Positions 1 to 11,732 of a DNA stretch of 64,000 nt are shown here, in pieces (position 1 is the first letter of the stretch; each line of letters starts with the position of its first letter). The DNA is from Ampelomyces quisqualis (lineage: Eukaryota; Ascomycota; Dothideomycetes; Pleosporales; Phaeosphaeriaceae): contig JAGTXZ010000019.1 of assembly GCA_018398575.1 (NCBI GenBank), positions 2,294,001 to 2,358,000 on the forward strand, given 5' to 3'. The position numbers and the translations under genes were made by a program. The notes below the pieces were generated by a model. That model made no database searches. It had not been told where the DNA came from and saw only the letters and a list, made by a program, of their open reading frames with translations.

Positions 1-291
1 TATGCCATCATCTTCGGCTTCGCATCCGGCTCCAACATCTCCCTGACGCCGGTGTGCGTTGGCCAGCTTTGCGACACGAGTCAGTACGGACGGTACTACG
101 CTACTTGCTATACCGTCGTCTCCTTTTCCACATTAACAGGCATACCGATCGCGGGTAGCCTGATTCAAGCAGCTGGTGGTCAGTACTGGGGCGTCATTGC
201 TTGGACTATTTTGTGCTACATCTTGGCTTCTGCATGCTTTGTGTGGTCGCGCGCACTGCAGGTTGGATGGAAATTGGGTGCACAATTCTGA
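1..291 (+). CDS. MFS monocarboxylate-type transporter, C-terminal part (5' end outside window)
   Basis: Frame 1 is open from the first base to a TGA at 289-291, giving 96 codons. The peptide matches the C-terminal third of fungal major facilitator transporters of the monocarboxylate porter type. Visible pieces are a glycine-rich membrane helix (FGFASGSNISL), the hallmark segment PVCVGQLCDT followed by YGRYYATCYT, then a helix with GIPIAGSLIQAAGG, a last hydrophobic helix around YWGVIAWTILCYILASACF, and a short cytoplasmic tail ending VGWKLGAQF. It would sit in the plasma membrane and move small organic acids or related solutes by proton coupling; the substrate cannot be told. The start codon lies upstream of the window. 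Base composition is balanced with no RIP signature, in sharp contrast to everything after about 800. It is the only intact cellular coding sequence seen. Confidence 0.9.
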   Translation, partial: YAIIFGFASGSNISLTPVCVGQLCDTSQYGRYYATCYTVVSFSTLTGIPIAGSLIQAAGGQYWGVIAWTILCYILASACFVWSRALQVGWKLGAQF

Positions 292-800
292 TCGAGGTTC
301 CACACCATAATGGACTTGGTACCTCGACTCGACCATCCTCTTGAAGTGATACTCAGGGACGGAAATGGCTTGTATTTGCCATGAGCTGAGGGGCAGTCAT
401 CTTGAGCTGGCGGTGGAGGCGGAGAAGAGGCGGCGACGGGGCCGTGAAGTGCAGTTGTGGAAATCTCAGTGGTAGACTTGATGAGAAGGATCGTGTTTAC
501 ATTGTTTTGTCGATCGCGTTTGTCGTACGCGATCATCTACACTCGCTTGTCTTTGGATTCTTTGTTCTATTGTTCTCCTAGAAGATAATCAATTGTGTTG
601 CCACTTCATACATGGCAATCGGCCTCTTGAAGCAAAAAAATCATAATTTACTACCTAGCGACTTTGCTTGGCAACACTCGCACCTTAATTTTGACAAATG
701 CATATATTATATTATCGCCTCTACCCCATTAGCAGTTAATTATTGTGCCATGTGCTATGTTAATTTAATGCATCTGGAATATTAATGCGGCAGCTAATAT
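292..800. other. Intergenic 3' flank of the transporter gene, grading into the mutated island
   Basis: No gene is seen here. The first 350 bases have ordinary composition, with TGA, TGG, TCA and CCG triplets common, and probably hold the 3' UTR and terminator of the transporter. From about 620 the sequence turns AT-rich, and after about 800 the pyrimidine-C-purine triplets vanish. Open frames on the minus strand between 133 and 536 are shadows of the transporter and its flank: no domain is recognisable in them. Confidence 0.6.
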
Positions 801-3222
801 ATAACTACGAGTAAGGTAGAATTTATTAAGAAGAAGAGTCTAGTAGAAAGTAATTAGAGTTCTAGTATAGACTATCTTAGGCTAGTACGTTTGTGTAGGT
901 AAGGTAGAGAATTTTAGATATAGAGAGTATTATTACTAAGATAGTAAAGGCTAGAGCTTTCTAAAAAGTAATAAAATAGTTATATACTAGTAGCAAATTA
1001 TAAAATAATAAATATAAGTTATATATAATAAGCTATAAGAGTCTCTAATCTAGATTTTTAAGCTTTATATTATATATATATATATTTGTAGTAAAGCGCT
1101 AGAGCTATTTTATATACTAAGAACTATCTTATAATCTAGCTAATTAATTAAGTCTAATCTTTCTAAGTATCTAAACCTACTTAATTCGAAATTTTCTTTT
1201 CTTTAGAGTTTTTCTAATCTTCTTATAGTTTTTACCTTAGACTATTATAAGGCAGTATTAAGTAATATACTACTAGTCTAGGTTTAATAAAGAAATTTTA
1301 TCTAGATTACTTAGCTAGAATAATTTCTTATATATTTAAATAGCTTACTATTTTAACTTTTATTAAGGCTACTATAAGAGGTTTATATAGCAATAAAGTT
1401 ATAAGGCTATAATAGTAGTAAAGAAAGAAGTAAGTTAATTTCTATTCTACTACTTTAGGTAGACCTGTAAGGGGTAGACCCTAAGGGTAGATGCTAGGAA
1501 ATAAAGACGTGAATTTGTAACCTATTCTAATTGCTACTTAGAAGGTTTTTATAGTTCTAAGGCAGTCTAGACTAGAGGGTTTAGGCGCTTTAGTCTAGAA
1601 TTATTTTTAGTGTTCTAGCCTAAAGGATTTTTAACGTTCTAGTTCAGAACCTTTTTAGTGTTCTAGTTTAGTAAGCTAAGGTTTTTTTGTAACTAAGAAC
1701 TAACTAAGTAACAGCCTGTTATATAATTTCTTTACTCTAGCGCTAGGTACGCTTAGACTTGCGCAACTATTAAAATAAAAATTACTTTACTTAAATTTGT
1801 TATTCTACACTCTTACTTCTCTTTTTAGGTAGTACTATATACTATACTAGCCTTGCCTTTTGCATACATTGCTTGCGCGTTACTCTTCTTATTAGTCTAC
1901 ACATCTTCCTTGCACATGCTGTTATCTGCAAAAATACTAAGCTTACACACTTTTTATAGCTCTTCTACTAAGTGTTGCGCTGTTAACTTTCTTGCTGTAA
2001 GTGTTATATCTAAGGCGCTAAGCTAGGTCTAGGTATGTTACTAACTAGTAATAGAATAGACCTAAGATTATTATTAAAGCTAAGCTTAACCTGCTGTGTT
2101 ATTTAGGCTGCGCTATTGCTTAGCTTACAAGTAATAAGTCTAAGTGTAAGATTACTTACAGTAAGAGCACTTGCTCTTAGTGCAAGGACGCTTATATTAT
2201 ATGCAGGCCTGTAAGTTAACTACTATATTCTTTTACTTTTTAGGTTAATTCTAATAGCTTTTTAGATTAATAATTACTTTAAGATTATAGTTATTTTACT
2301 TTGTAACGCGCTTGCTTACAATTCTAAAATTAAGTAGCTGTTAACGCAGTATATAATTACTAGTCTCTAATCTAACTTTATTAATAAGCTTAGGGCTACT
2401 TAAGCAAAGTCTTGTAGTAGCAACAAGTCTAGCTACTAGAGTCTAATACGCAAGGTTACTAAGGTTAATGTCCTAGTAGATATCTACTAGCTCTTCTAGT
2501 AGCTTCTTGTTAAGCAAAATACTATTATTTATAAGCTTAATAATGTTAGCGCTAGCGTATAGCAGCTCTATACTAATGTAAGTTATTCTTAATTTGTTTT
2601 CTCTCTGCTAGAGTTTGTTCTTTTGTAGCGTTTTTGTATATTTTACTAACATTTAATTAGGCTAAAGAGTATAACATATAGATTTCTAGTGTAGGCTTCT
2701 AAGTCTTTTACGTTAGCAACGCTCTCTGCACTACTAACAGGCTACTCTATTACTTTAATATAATAGAGTCTAATATCTATAAAAAGCCTACGTATAACGC
2801 AAAGGTGCAGGCTAAGACTAACTATTTAGTAATAGCAACTATTGCGCTTTCTAATAGTAGAGAAGTAGGCTCTAGTGTATAGTAGCCTTACTGTAGGTTC
2901 TGTATAGCGCTTGTAGGCAATTTCTGTAGTAATAGACTTTCTGTTATAGTTTCTACCTTTGTTCTATTACTAAGTCTAGACTCTATAAAACTAGTCTTGC
3001 ATTTCTTAATACTACTTATGTATTAGAATAGATATTGCGCTTTACGTCTTAGGCTTATAAGTTCTTATAGCTCTACTTCTATTATAGATATTAATATTCT
3101 TGTTAGTTCTTATAGTCTAGCGCAGTCTAAGTATTAGAAACTTATGCCTTTTCTTTAGGTTTTCTTAAACTCTTTAAAGATTTATGTTACGCTATGTCTT
3201 AACTAATTATTACCTAGCTTAA
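801..3222 (-). mobile_element. Saturated RIP remnant: 3' portion of chromovirus G3
   Basis: This stretch is contiguous with 43316 onward once A2 is removed: the 5 bases 3218-3222 (CTTAA) are duplicated at 43311-43315. It is therefore the 3' side of the minus-strand chromovirus G3, whose integrase and chromodomain lie at 43850-46200. Every pyrimidine-C-purine site seems mutated, and TAG/CTAG is very frequent. I could not recognise the G3 LTR; the region 801-2100 holds nothing I can name. A plus-strand open stretch at 2100-2612 is listed separately. Confidence 0.55.
2100..2612 (+). pseudogene. Antisense Cys-cluster gene of chromovirus G3 (degenerate)
   Basis: Read on plus, antisense to G3, a frame with only TAG/TAA interruptions gives KITYSKSTCS, a suppressed stop, then CKDAYIICRP, that is C-x2-C-x6-C followed by Arg-Pro. 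A clean intron-like segment follows (2211-2243, GTAAGT to TTTTTAG, 33 nt). After it the frame resumes with a helical, coiled-coil-like stretch (KVTKVNVLVDIYQLF, LNNVSASVQQLYTNV) that ends at a second GTAAGT-to-CTGCTAG segment (2579-2612). The organisation, a Cys cluster followed by helix, placed downstream of pol and convergent with it, matches the antisense genes found in A1, A2, A3 and H. The start and true C-terminus are unresolved; coding-like sequence may continue toward 2950. Function is unknown; a nucleic-acid-binding role is only a guess from the cysteines. Confidence 0.45.
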
Positions 3223-3522
3223 TGTAACAAGCATATGCAAATATATATTATATCTAATACTTTATAAAGGCTTAGTAACAGATTATATAGAGAGCTAGTA
3301 GATTAGAACTAATAGCGCTCTAACAGCGCTCTAACTCAGCTCTTACGCCTACTATAAATATAAGCCTATAGTATTAGATAGAAGACAAGTTTCTTTTGTT
3401 CTTTTATACAAGACCTATAGGTGTATAGCCAATCTAGAATCTCTAATATAACACGCACTCCTATATGCCTCTAATATGTATCTAATTTAATCCTAATAGC
3501 TATACCTACCTGCGTTATTATA
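3223..3522 (+). repeat. 5' LTR of A2 (family A, heavily mutated)
   Basis: A 300-bp repeat that aligns along its length with the LTRs of A1 (299 bp). It begins TGTAACAAGC and its original CA end has mutated to TA. The 5 bases before it (CTTAA, 3218-3222) recur directly after the partner LTR at 43311-43315, so this is a genuine insertion of one element, now split by 33 kb of later insertions. Confidence 0.85.
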
Positions 3523-4231
3523 TTACAAGAGAAACTTTATCCTACTAGTAATAGTATTTAGATAATATTACAATTTACTTTTAAAAAGATTGCGTTAAAA
3601 CGTCTAGAACCTTATCTTAATTAGATCTGTTTGCAACCTTAAATCTATTAAATATAGTTAGGATCTCTTAGATTTCCTAACAGCTAAAGCCTTTAGGTTT
3701 AGATCTTTCTATTAATATACAGTTAGGATTACTTTAGTAAAAGTTGCGTTTAGCGCTACAATAGAAACTTAGAGACTATTAATAACCTAGGAGTATTAGA
3801 GGCAACGCTAATAACTCTCCCTAAAGAACTAACTCTAGAAGCCTTCCTCTAAGACAACTCTATATTAACTATAACAACCTAGTAACAGAGTGCTAAAGCA
3901 AAAAAGACAGACACTAAGAAACCTCTTTAGCCTAGAGCTAGACCTGTACCTCTACCTAATCCTACTCCTGCCTAAATAGAGGTTAATTAATTACAATAAG
4001 AACTAAAACAGGCGTTAGCAGAGATTAATTCTCTTAAGAAAGAACTAACTTAGTTAATAGGACTAGATAAGCTTCTGCCTACTACTAAAACCCCTTAGAA
4101 CCTCTTTGCACTCTGCTGTTTATCTAACAGCTCTATATCTAAGTACTTATATTACTATAAAGGCTCTTACTAACTTTAACAATCTAAGAAAACGCCTAAT
4201 ATAGACAATCTTAGTAATAGAAAAGATTCTA
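3523..4231 (+). pseudogene. A2 leader and N-terminal gag, cut by Z1
   Basis: This aligns with 12032-12728 of A1. The gag start codon seen in A1 (ATG 12320) is here ATA at about 3810-3812, a G-to-A change in a TGA context. The frame then runs through a Pro/Lys-rich start and a helical segment to 4231, where family A sequence stops and Z1 begins; it resumes at 37206. Stops are TAG or TAA only. Confidence 0.75.
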
Positions 4232-4929
4232 CGTTAGGAAAAATTAAGATTTGTCTAGTTAGCCTAGTTGCAGCAACCTACAGCTGCCTAACAGCAATAC
4301 TGTCTACTAGACAATTTACTAAAGTTGCCCTACTTACTTCTAGTCGCTAGCAACCTAACAGCAACCTAATAGCAAATTACCTGTATTACCTGCGTTGCCT
4401 GTGTTGCTAGTGTTGCTAGTGTTACTAGTATTGCTAGATTTAATAGTTAAGGACTGTTAAGTACTATAGCACTAGTAGAACTATACACTATAGCTAGCTG
4501 CCTATGTCTTTACACTCTTATAGCGTAAGCTAACTAAGCTAGTTCCTCTTGTCTAGTTATGTAGGCTTTTTAATTAAATATAGTATAGACAAATAGTGCT
4601 CCTTTAAAAGTAGGCTAGCCTAGACGCAGCTACTAGGCTTAACGTCCTATAGGGCACGCATTAGCAGGTACACAATACGCTCTATGTATAGAAGGCTGTA
4701 ACAGCTGCTACTACTTATAGAGTAGTAATTATCTTACTAGTTAGTTGTATTAGAATTAGGTGCTGTGTCTGTTAGTGCTGCACTGTCTGCTATAGTAGTC
4801 TGCACTATTGCGTTATATTAAAGCTAACCTAACAGTATTTACGCGTTATACTAGTAAAAGCATATCTAGTTTTTGTAACATTTATGTTGCTTGCTATTTA
4901 CAACTACTTAATAACACTCTATTTCTTCT

Positions 4930-5464
4930 TTATACTGTTACACTAACCTATTACACTTGTCTAGTTCTAGTTGCTATTTCTCTTTAGTTAAAGCAATTAC
5001 GTTAAGTATGTTACCTTTAATTGCAATATTATAGGCCTGCATTATAAATTCTTTCTATACGTCTTCTGCTATAATACTCTAGCTACCTCTATAGTTCTTA
5101 AACTATAGCTATTTGTTTGCCTTATAAAGGTATTCTAGTGCAAGTTTATCTATATATCTATACTCTTTTAGCAAAACATCTTTTACCTTACTTAATACTT
5201 TACGCACGTGTATATAGACAGCATCCTATATAAGTTATTATATGTTATATTATATTTAGACCTACTTATATTGTTAGTGTCTTTGTGTAAGACTTTCCTT
5301 TCTTTTCTAACATTCTTTTTCTTATCCTTTTCTATTAAGTAGTTTGCCTTCTTCTTCTCTTTGTTATTATAATTGTCTATAAGCGCATTGTAGCAATCTT
5401 GCTTCTCTTTTATGCAGTTAGCTAGGATATTATCTATGTTGTTGTTATAGGTATCTTTTGGCAC
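4930..5464 (-). pseudogene. Lysine-rich coiled-coil ORF of Z1, function unknown
   Basis: On minus a 90-codon open frame (5464 to 5192) gives a charged, helical peptide (for example NNKEKKKANYLIEKDKKK). One frame over, the sequence continues as RKVLSKVKDVLLKEY and IDKLALEYLYKANK down to about 4930, so one gene with a small frameshift is likely. The matching part of Z2 (about 48360-48890) has small indels as well as substitutions. I do not recognise a family. Its position left of the Plavaka transposase on the same strand suggests an accessory protein of Z, or the 3' part of the same transcription unit. Confidence 0.3.
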
Positions 5465-7143
5465 TAAAACGTTAGCTCTATTGTTCTCTTATTAGTTTAT
5501 GTGTACAGCAATATCCTGTTGTATATTATCCTATATAAAAATCTGTTAAATGCCTTCTAGGTTCTTTTATTTTTTATAAATAGTATTAAAGTAGTTTGCT
5601 TTCTGTTAGCTAATGCTATATATAGAACTTATAACATACTTTCTATAGTGTGTTTATAGAAGAGTATAGTTTTCCTAGTGCTGTTGTTATTAAATTCCCT
5701 TATTACGTTAAATATAACTAAGCTTATTAGTGCTACTATATTTGCACTTAGTTTATTAAACTTCTCTTAATTCCTAGTTATTGTAGCAATACTCTATTTT
5801 TTGTTATTATAGAATAACTGTGCTATTACTACTGCAAGACTAGGGTTTAGAAATCTAGCAGATTTAAGCTGTCTTTAGTTAGCTAGCATAGCTATTTTAG
5901 AGGTGTACTTGCGTTCTTTAGGTCTTGTAGTAGGTAAACAAAGTCTTTAAGCAGTTTACTAGGCTTAAGAACCTATCTGTCTAGGTAGTTTAATGTGTAA
6001 GCACTAGTAATTTCTAGTTATTCTTGCCTTATTACGTAGGTCTGCAAGTTACTACATATGTCTAGTATCTAGGCGCCTACTATTAGCTATTGTCCTTAGC
6101 AGGCTGTAATAGTACCTATATAGTAGGCAGCTCTTTTGCATAGTGTTAAGCTAATATGCAATTAAACTAATAACAGTAGAGTATTTTATGCTTCTATCTA
6201 AGTATTTAGTAGTATTTAGGCGTACACATACCTGCGTGCATTAAGCTATAGTGTTATTACTATACTATATAGCGTCTTTCTATTGTTAGTAAGTAGTTGC
6301 GTTACTAGGATAACTCTTGCCTTTTCTAGTATAGTCTTATTTTCTAGTAACACACTTTTCTTTGCCTAGCGTTTTTCTTTCTCTTATAGTAGTAACTTAA
6401 ATAGGTCTATACTAGATAAGAAGGGTTGCAACTCTGTAACAGTTAGAACTACTTAATTATACACAATAAGGCATCTTCCTATAATACAATAGCCTTAAGT
6501 CTAATAGTAGTTTTCTTTTAACTACTAATATTTTCTGTATATTAGTTCTATAGGTTTTTGGTTTGTGTTAGCTTGTTGTGCTTATGCTACTACTGCGTCT
6601 AGATTTCTCTTGTTAATAAGCAAGTAAGGCTGCAGATCTAGGAGTATATAGTATTTAATCTCTAAGCTGTCTTATTAGGTAACTTTTTAGTTAGGCTAGT
6701 GTAGCAGTTAGTTATACTTCTGTTTTAATTCTAGAGTTAAGGCTTAAGGACAGTAGCGTTAGAGTCTAGACAGTTTTTAGTCCCTGTAGCGTCTTAGTTT
6801 TTAGTATGTTAGTTCTAGAGTTACATCTTCTAAGAGCCTAACCTTTACACTATTGTCTGTTAGCGCTTGTTTTAGCACTTGTTTAGACAGAGACATAGTG
6901 TGCTGCTAACATTACTTAAATTTGCTACTTAGTACAGAGTATATAAAGTAAGCGCTTACTCTTTAAATATTAAAGAACTATTAGTAAAGGTAGTAGAAGT
7001 AAGTAATATGTATAGCGTAACAGAGTTTTTACTTTGCAGGTATAAGTAGAGTTTTTGTAACATATATAGTCTAATATTGCCTTAAATTCTGCTAGAGTGT
7101 AGTAGTTAGGCTGTTTAATTAGATAGCCTCTTATTCTTAACTG

Positions 7144-7425
7144 TGTAAGAATACAATAGCGTAAAGCTGTTGGTTGCGCAGTAATACGCCTACGCTACAA
7201 CAACGCTACTCTAGCGTCCTTACGCGTAGAACGTACATAGCTACCCTAGCGTCTTAATAGCGCTATACTAGCGCAGACCTAGTACATTCTAGTTGTAAGG
7301 ACACGCGTCTAGTTATATCTACAAAAGGGCAGTTCTGCACTAAAGTTGCAGAACAAGAATTAACTTACTTCTACTTATACTACTATTGTTATCTTGTAAC
7401 TTTGCTACTATACAAACCTCTTACA
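7144..7425 (+). repeat. 5' LTR of H
   Basis: A 282-bp repeat paired with 21054-21335. The pair differs mainly by C/T and G/A changes. It contains GCGC-rich blocks around ACGCTACTCTAGCGTC. No TGG-type primer-binding site is recognisable directly after it, possibly because TGG is itself a mutation target. Confidence 0.88.
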
Positions 7426-7599
7426 GTTTTAATTCCTCTACCTTGCAAAAGGATAGTAGCCTAGTTACCTAATAACAATAGATTAAGATCTGCCCCTAAG
7501 CCTACTAGTTAACTTATTAAGAGAAAACACTTCTAATAAGAAATTAATGCTTAGCCTAGGTAAACGCTTAGCGTAACTAAAGCGCTAGCGCTAAGAGCT

Positions 7600-8560
7600 T
7601 AAGGAGTAAGCTAAGATTTAGACTCTAGAGAAGGAAGTACGCTAATAGGAGCAATTATTAGCAGATAAACAGCCTCTTTTCTCTCTTAAACAGCCCTTAG
7701 GCGCTCTAAATAAACTAGATCTACTAACCCCCCTAGTTGGACGCGACACGTTTCTACTAGCGTAACGCCTCTAACTTAACTTATTAGCGCTACTAGGGCG
7801 CAGGCTAAAGATTAAGAAAATCTCTGTCTTTAAAGGCAAGAGAATTAGAAAGTATTAGGACTTTAAGGCTAGGCTATCTATTACCTTTTAATTAGATCTC
7901 TTAGCCTTCTAGCTTAAGGACTAAAAGATTACCTTTACTCTCTAGTACCTACAAACTACGTTTTAATAGATATAGATATAGAGGGAATAGAAAGACAATA
8001 GCAAAACACTAGCGTAGCGCAATATAATGTCTTTTCTACTTAATTAGATTAAGAGCTCTGTAAATAGAGAGCTTTAAGTTACTATACAGTATTAAAAGGC
8101 ATTCTAAAAGGATAGCTAAACAGTAAACAAATTTGCAGCCTATTTATCTACTTTAGAAAATTAGGTAAATCTCTCTTACAAGCAGAAACACTTAGTAATG
8201 TACTTGTATAGCAAACTCTGCCTAGAGATTAGAGTAGCTTTCTCTAACTACACTAAGTTTTCTACTACCTACAGAGAACTTATTAAACGCGCTGTAACGC
8301 TAGAAGACAACTTACGCTATAGTAGTAGTATGCTATTACTATACTATTATATACACAGAACGCCTAGTATAGAGAAAACTTTGCAGCCTAAACTAGACGC
8401 AATAGCTTTACAATAGCGTGTTGCTAGCACTGCAAACCTAAGCCTAAAGCTAACTAACGCCTGCTACTATTGCAGTAAAATAGGCTATTAGGCTAGAGAG
8501 TGTAGATTAAGGCTTAACAGCTCCTCTTCTGTTACTAGCTTAAACTTAATACAAACAAAA
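7600..8560 (+). pseudogene. H gag with zinc knuckle
   Basis: A plus-strand frame with TAG/TAA interruptions encodes a Gag capsid-like region and, at 8462-8503, a CCHC knuckle reading C-Y-Y-C-S-K-I-G-Y-(stop)-A-R-E-C. The knuckle histidine is Tyr because CAT became TAT in a CCA context, and the stop fits a mutated Gln or Trp codon. The pol frame (checked at 9361) is offset by -1 from this frame, the same offset as in family A. Confidence 0.7.
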
Positions 8561-9299
8561 AACAAGAAGGCCTAAGAAGACCTTCTCTTTTAACAGCCTA
8601 AGTTCTATTACAATAGGAGAATTGTATTAAAGTACTTAGAACGCTGCGTAACAATAGCGCTGCGCAGCCTACATAAATACTAATTAATAGTAGTGCAGAA
8701 CTTAGCACAATTAATAAGCAAGTTACCTTACTTAAGAACCTCTCTTAGATTAACAGCGTAGCGCTGCTAACTATCTGTCTACCTAACTTACGCACAGTAC
8801 CTAGCTTCTACGCTTATTAGGCCTATCTAACAATAAAGGACAATTAGAGCGTTACTAAGTCTTTTACTACTATCCTATACAGGATTGCTAATGCAGCCTA
8901 ACCTATTATTTTAGAGTTACTAAGCCTAAAAGAGGAACGCGTTGTTATTAACTGCAAGTTAAAGCAGTAGCGCTACAAGCTTAGCACTAATACAATAAGA
9001 GTTAAAGACACAAAAACCTTTGCAGAATCTCTTTATAACAAGCTAAGTGTGTACGCAGTCTTAGTAGGTAGTCTATAATTCTTTTCTGCTAAATACCTAT
9101 TGTAGCCTATTAAACTTAAGGGCTTTAAAGACGTTATAAACAGTAACGCTGCTAACACGCTGCTGCAGCACTATAGAGGCAACTACGCTATTAAGCTAGA
9201 AGAAAGAGCTACAGCTCTATATAGGCTGCTCTACAACCTCTTACTAAAGAAGCTAAGCGTACTGCGCGACTACTTAGTAACAGCGCAGAGCCTAGGCTA

Positions 9300-11732
9300 G
9301 ATCTAAGAAAGCACAAGCCTAGTAGAAGCACTTATCCTATTTGTGCTTAAAAAGGATAGGACGTTACGCCTTTACGTAGACTATTAAGGCCTTAACTAAG
9401 TTACTAAGAAAAATAGATTAGCTCTACCCTTAATTAAGAAGACTCTTAATTAGCTCTATAGATTAGTAAAGTTTACTAAGCTTAATCTTAAGAACGCGTA
9501 TTACTGCATTAGAATCTAGTAAGGTAATAAGTAGAAGACAGCGTTTTGCACGCAATACAGCTACTTTAAATACATAGTTATACCTTTTAGGCTAACTAAC
9601 GCGCTTGCTACGTTTTAGGGGTATATTAACAGAGCTTTAGCTCTGTATTTAGATATCTTTTGCGTTGTCTATCTTAACAATATCCTAATCTTTTCTTAAA
9701 AAGAAGAGGATTATTAGGAACAAGTAAGAAAAGTACTTGCTAAGCTAAGAGAATACAGCCTTTTTGTTAACTTAAAGAAGTGTACCTTTGCTACTAACTA
9801 AGTTAAGTTCCTAGGGTTTATTGTGCGCCTTAACAGCGTTATAATAGATCTAGAACAGGTTTGCGCAGTTATTAATTAGCCTACGCTAACGTCCTTTAAG
9901 AATGTTTAAGTCTTTCTAGGCTTTGCAAACTTCTATTAACGCTTTATACAGAGTTTCTCTGTTATTATTAGCCTGATTACTAACCTCCTAAAGAGATTAG
10001 TTAAAGAGAAGAAGTCTAGTCCTTTTAACTAGCCTAACGCAGCAGAGAAGGCTAAGCGCTAGCTCTACAACAGGTTTGCAATTGCGCTAGTCCTGCAGCA
10101 CTATAACTACACGCTCCTATCTAAGCTAGAAACTAATGCTTCTATCTAAGAGGTAGTAGGCATCTTCTTCTAACTTTATGCAGATAGAAACTAGCACCCT
10201 GTAGCCTTCTAGTTAAGAAAACTCTTACCTGTAGAAAAGAACTACTACATATACAACCTAGAGCTTCTTACTATTATTATAGTAGTGCAGCACTAGTGTT
10301 ACTACGTTAAGAGGCTAGTAATTTGGTTAGAAATATAGACAGACTATAACAACCTACGCAGCTTTATAGGCACGTTAACCCTGTCTAAGAAACAGGCTAG
10401 CTAGGCAATAAAGCTAGCTGCTTATAACTTTAAGATTAAGTATTAGTCTAGAAAGACAAATCCTGCAGATAGGCCTTTAAGGCAACCTGTAGACAATAGT
10501 AACACGCTAGATGTTTAACTATTAGACATATTGCTAGCACTGCAAAAGAAGTTGCAACTAGTAGAAACCTAAGCTAAGCTACCTAGTAAGGAGCTAGTGT
10601 TAGTAAGAAGCTAGATAACAGCTTAATAGTAAGCAGGTACTCTACATCTTAATAAAGATATTTCTATAAGCCTAGCGCATAGCGTTAAGGCAACAGCTAC
10701 AAGCTACAGCCCTAATTAGGAGAACTCTAAGAGTAGACTAGTAATAACCTATAGAGTTACGCAGTTACAAAGCCTAACGTACAGCGTTAAAGTAATAGCT
10801 ACAAGCTATAGCTCTAATTAGGAGAACTCTAAGAGTAGACTAGTAATAACCTATAGGGTTACACAGTTATAAAGCCTAACGCACTGCGTTAAGGCAACAG
10901 CTAGGAGCTACAGCCTTAATTAGGAGATTTCTAAGAGCAGACTAGTAATAGCCTAAAGGGTTATACAGTTATAAGTAAGAGCTGCAGCCTTAAGGAGGTT
11001 AGCTTATAAGAAACTCCTTAAGTTCTTCTTTAAGATCTGTATGCAAGCACAATAGAATAACCTAGAAGCAGTTGCAATACACAGGAATATTAAATCTCTA
11101 GCGTCTGCCTATTAAGGCAATAGTAAAAGCTTAAAGCACTAGAAGCTTAACGCTTTAGGCAGCCTCTAGTTTAAGAACTAATTGTATGTTCTACTAGAGC
11201 TAGCCTTTAGGGCTAAGCTTCTTAAGCTGTATTACAACAATCTACTTGCTAGCTATTTTAGGCAGGCTAAAACGCTTAAGCTTGTAGCCTAATACTACTA
11301 TTAGCCTAGGCTTAAGAAAGAGCTTAAAGAGTACATTAACTCTTACTTAGTGTGCTAAGGCACAAAGTTGCTTAAGTAGCGCTCTACTAGCGTGTTAAAC
11401 GCGCTCTCCTAACCTTAGAGACTATAGCAAGAAATTACAATAGATTTTATTATAGGCCTACTGCCTGCCAAGCGCTACAGCGTTGTGTACAACGCAATAC
11501 TTGTTATAGTTAACAGATACACAAAAATAGCTAAGTATATTCTTACATAAAAAACAGTTACTGCCTTATAATTAGTAGATCTGTTCTTAGAACACGTTGT
11601 ACAATTCTTTGGCTTGCCTAAAGGTATTATATTAGATTAAGAGAGTGTCTTTACTTCTTAGTTCTAGGTAGACTTCTGCTTTGTAGTAAAGGTAAAGCGC
11701 TAGCTTAGCACTGCCTTCTATTTGCAAACAGA
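9300..11732 (+). pseudogene. H pol: reverse transcriptase, RNase H and first part of integrase
   Basis: The RT reads clearly from about 9340 (LRLYVDY, then FSQKEED and FLGFANFY). The catalytic box is YLNN at 9670-9681 instead of YxDD, explained by mutated TGA and CGA triplets. RNase H follows at about 10080-10480. The integrase zinc-binding region is near 11100-11400, and the core holds Asp at 11443-11445 and Asp at 11635-11637. The frame stops at the A1 insertion inside the integrase motif QTD. Interruptions are TAG/TAA of the kind expected from Trp, Gln or Arg codons. With the part beyond A1 it is a typical chromovirus pol. Confidence 0.85.

Noticed and set aside
133..536. Two minus-strand open frames overlapping the transporter end and its flank
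   Set aside because: They are antisense to the transporter or to its 3' flank, start at arbitrary ATGs and show no domain; shadows.
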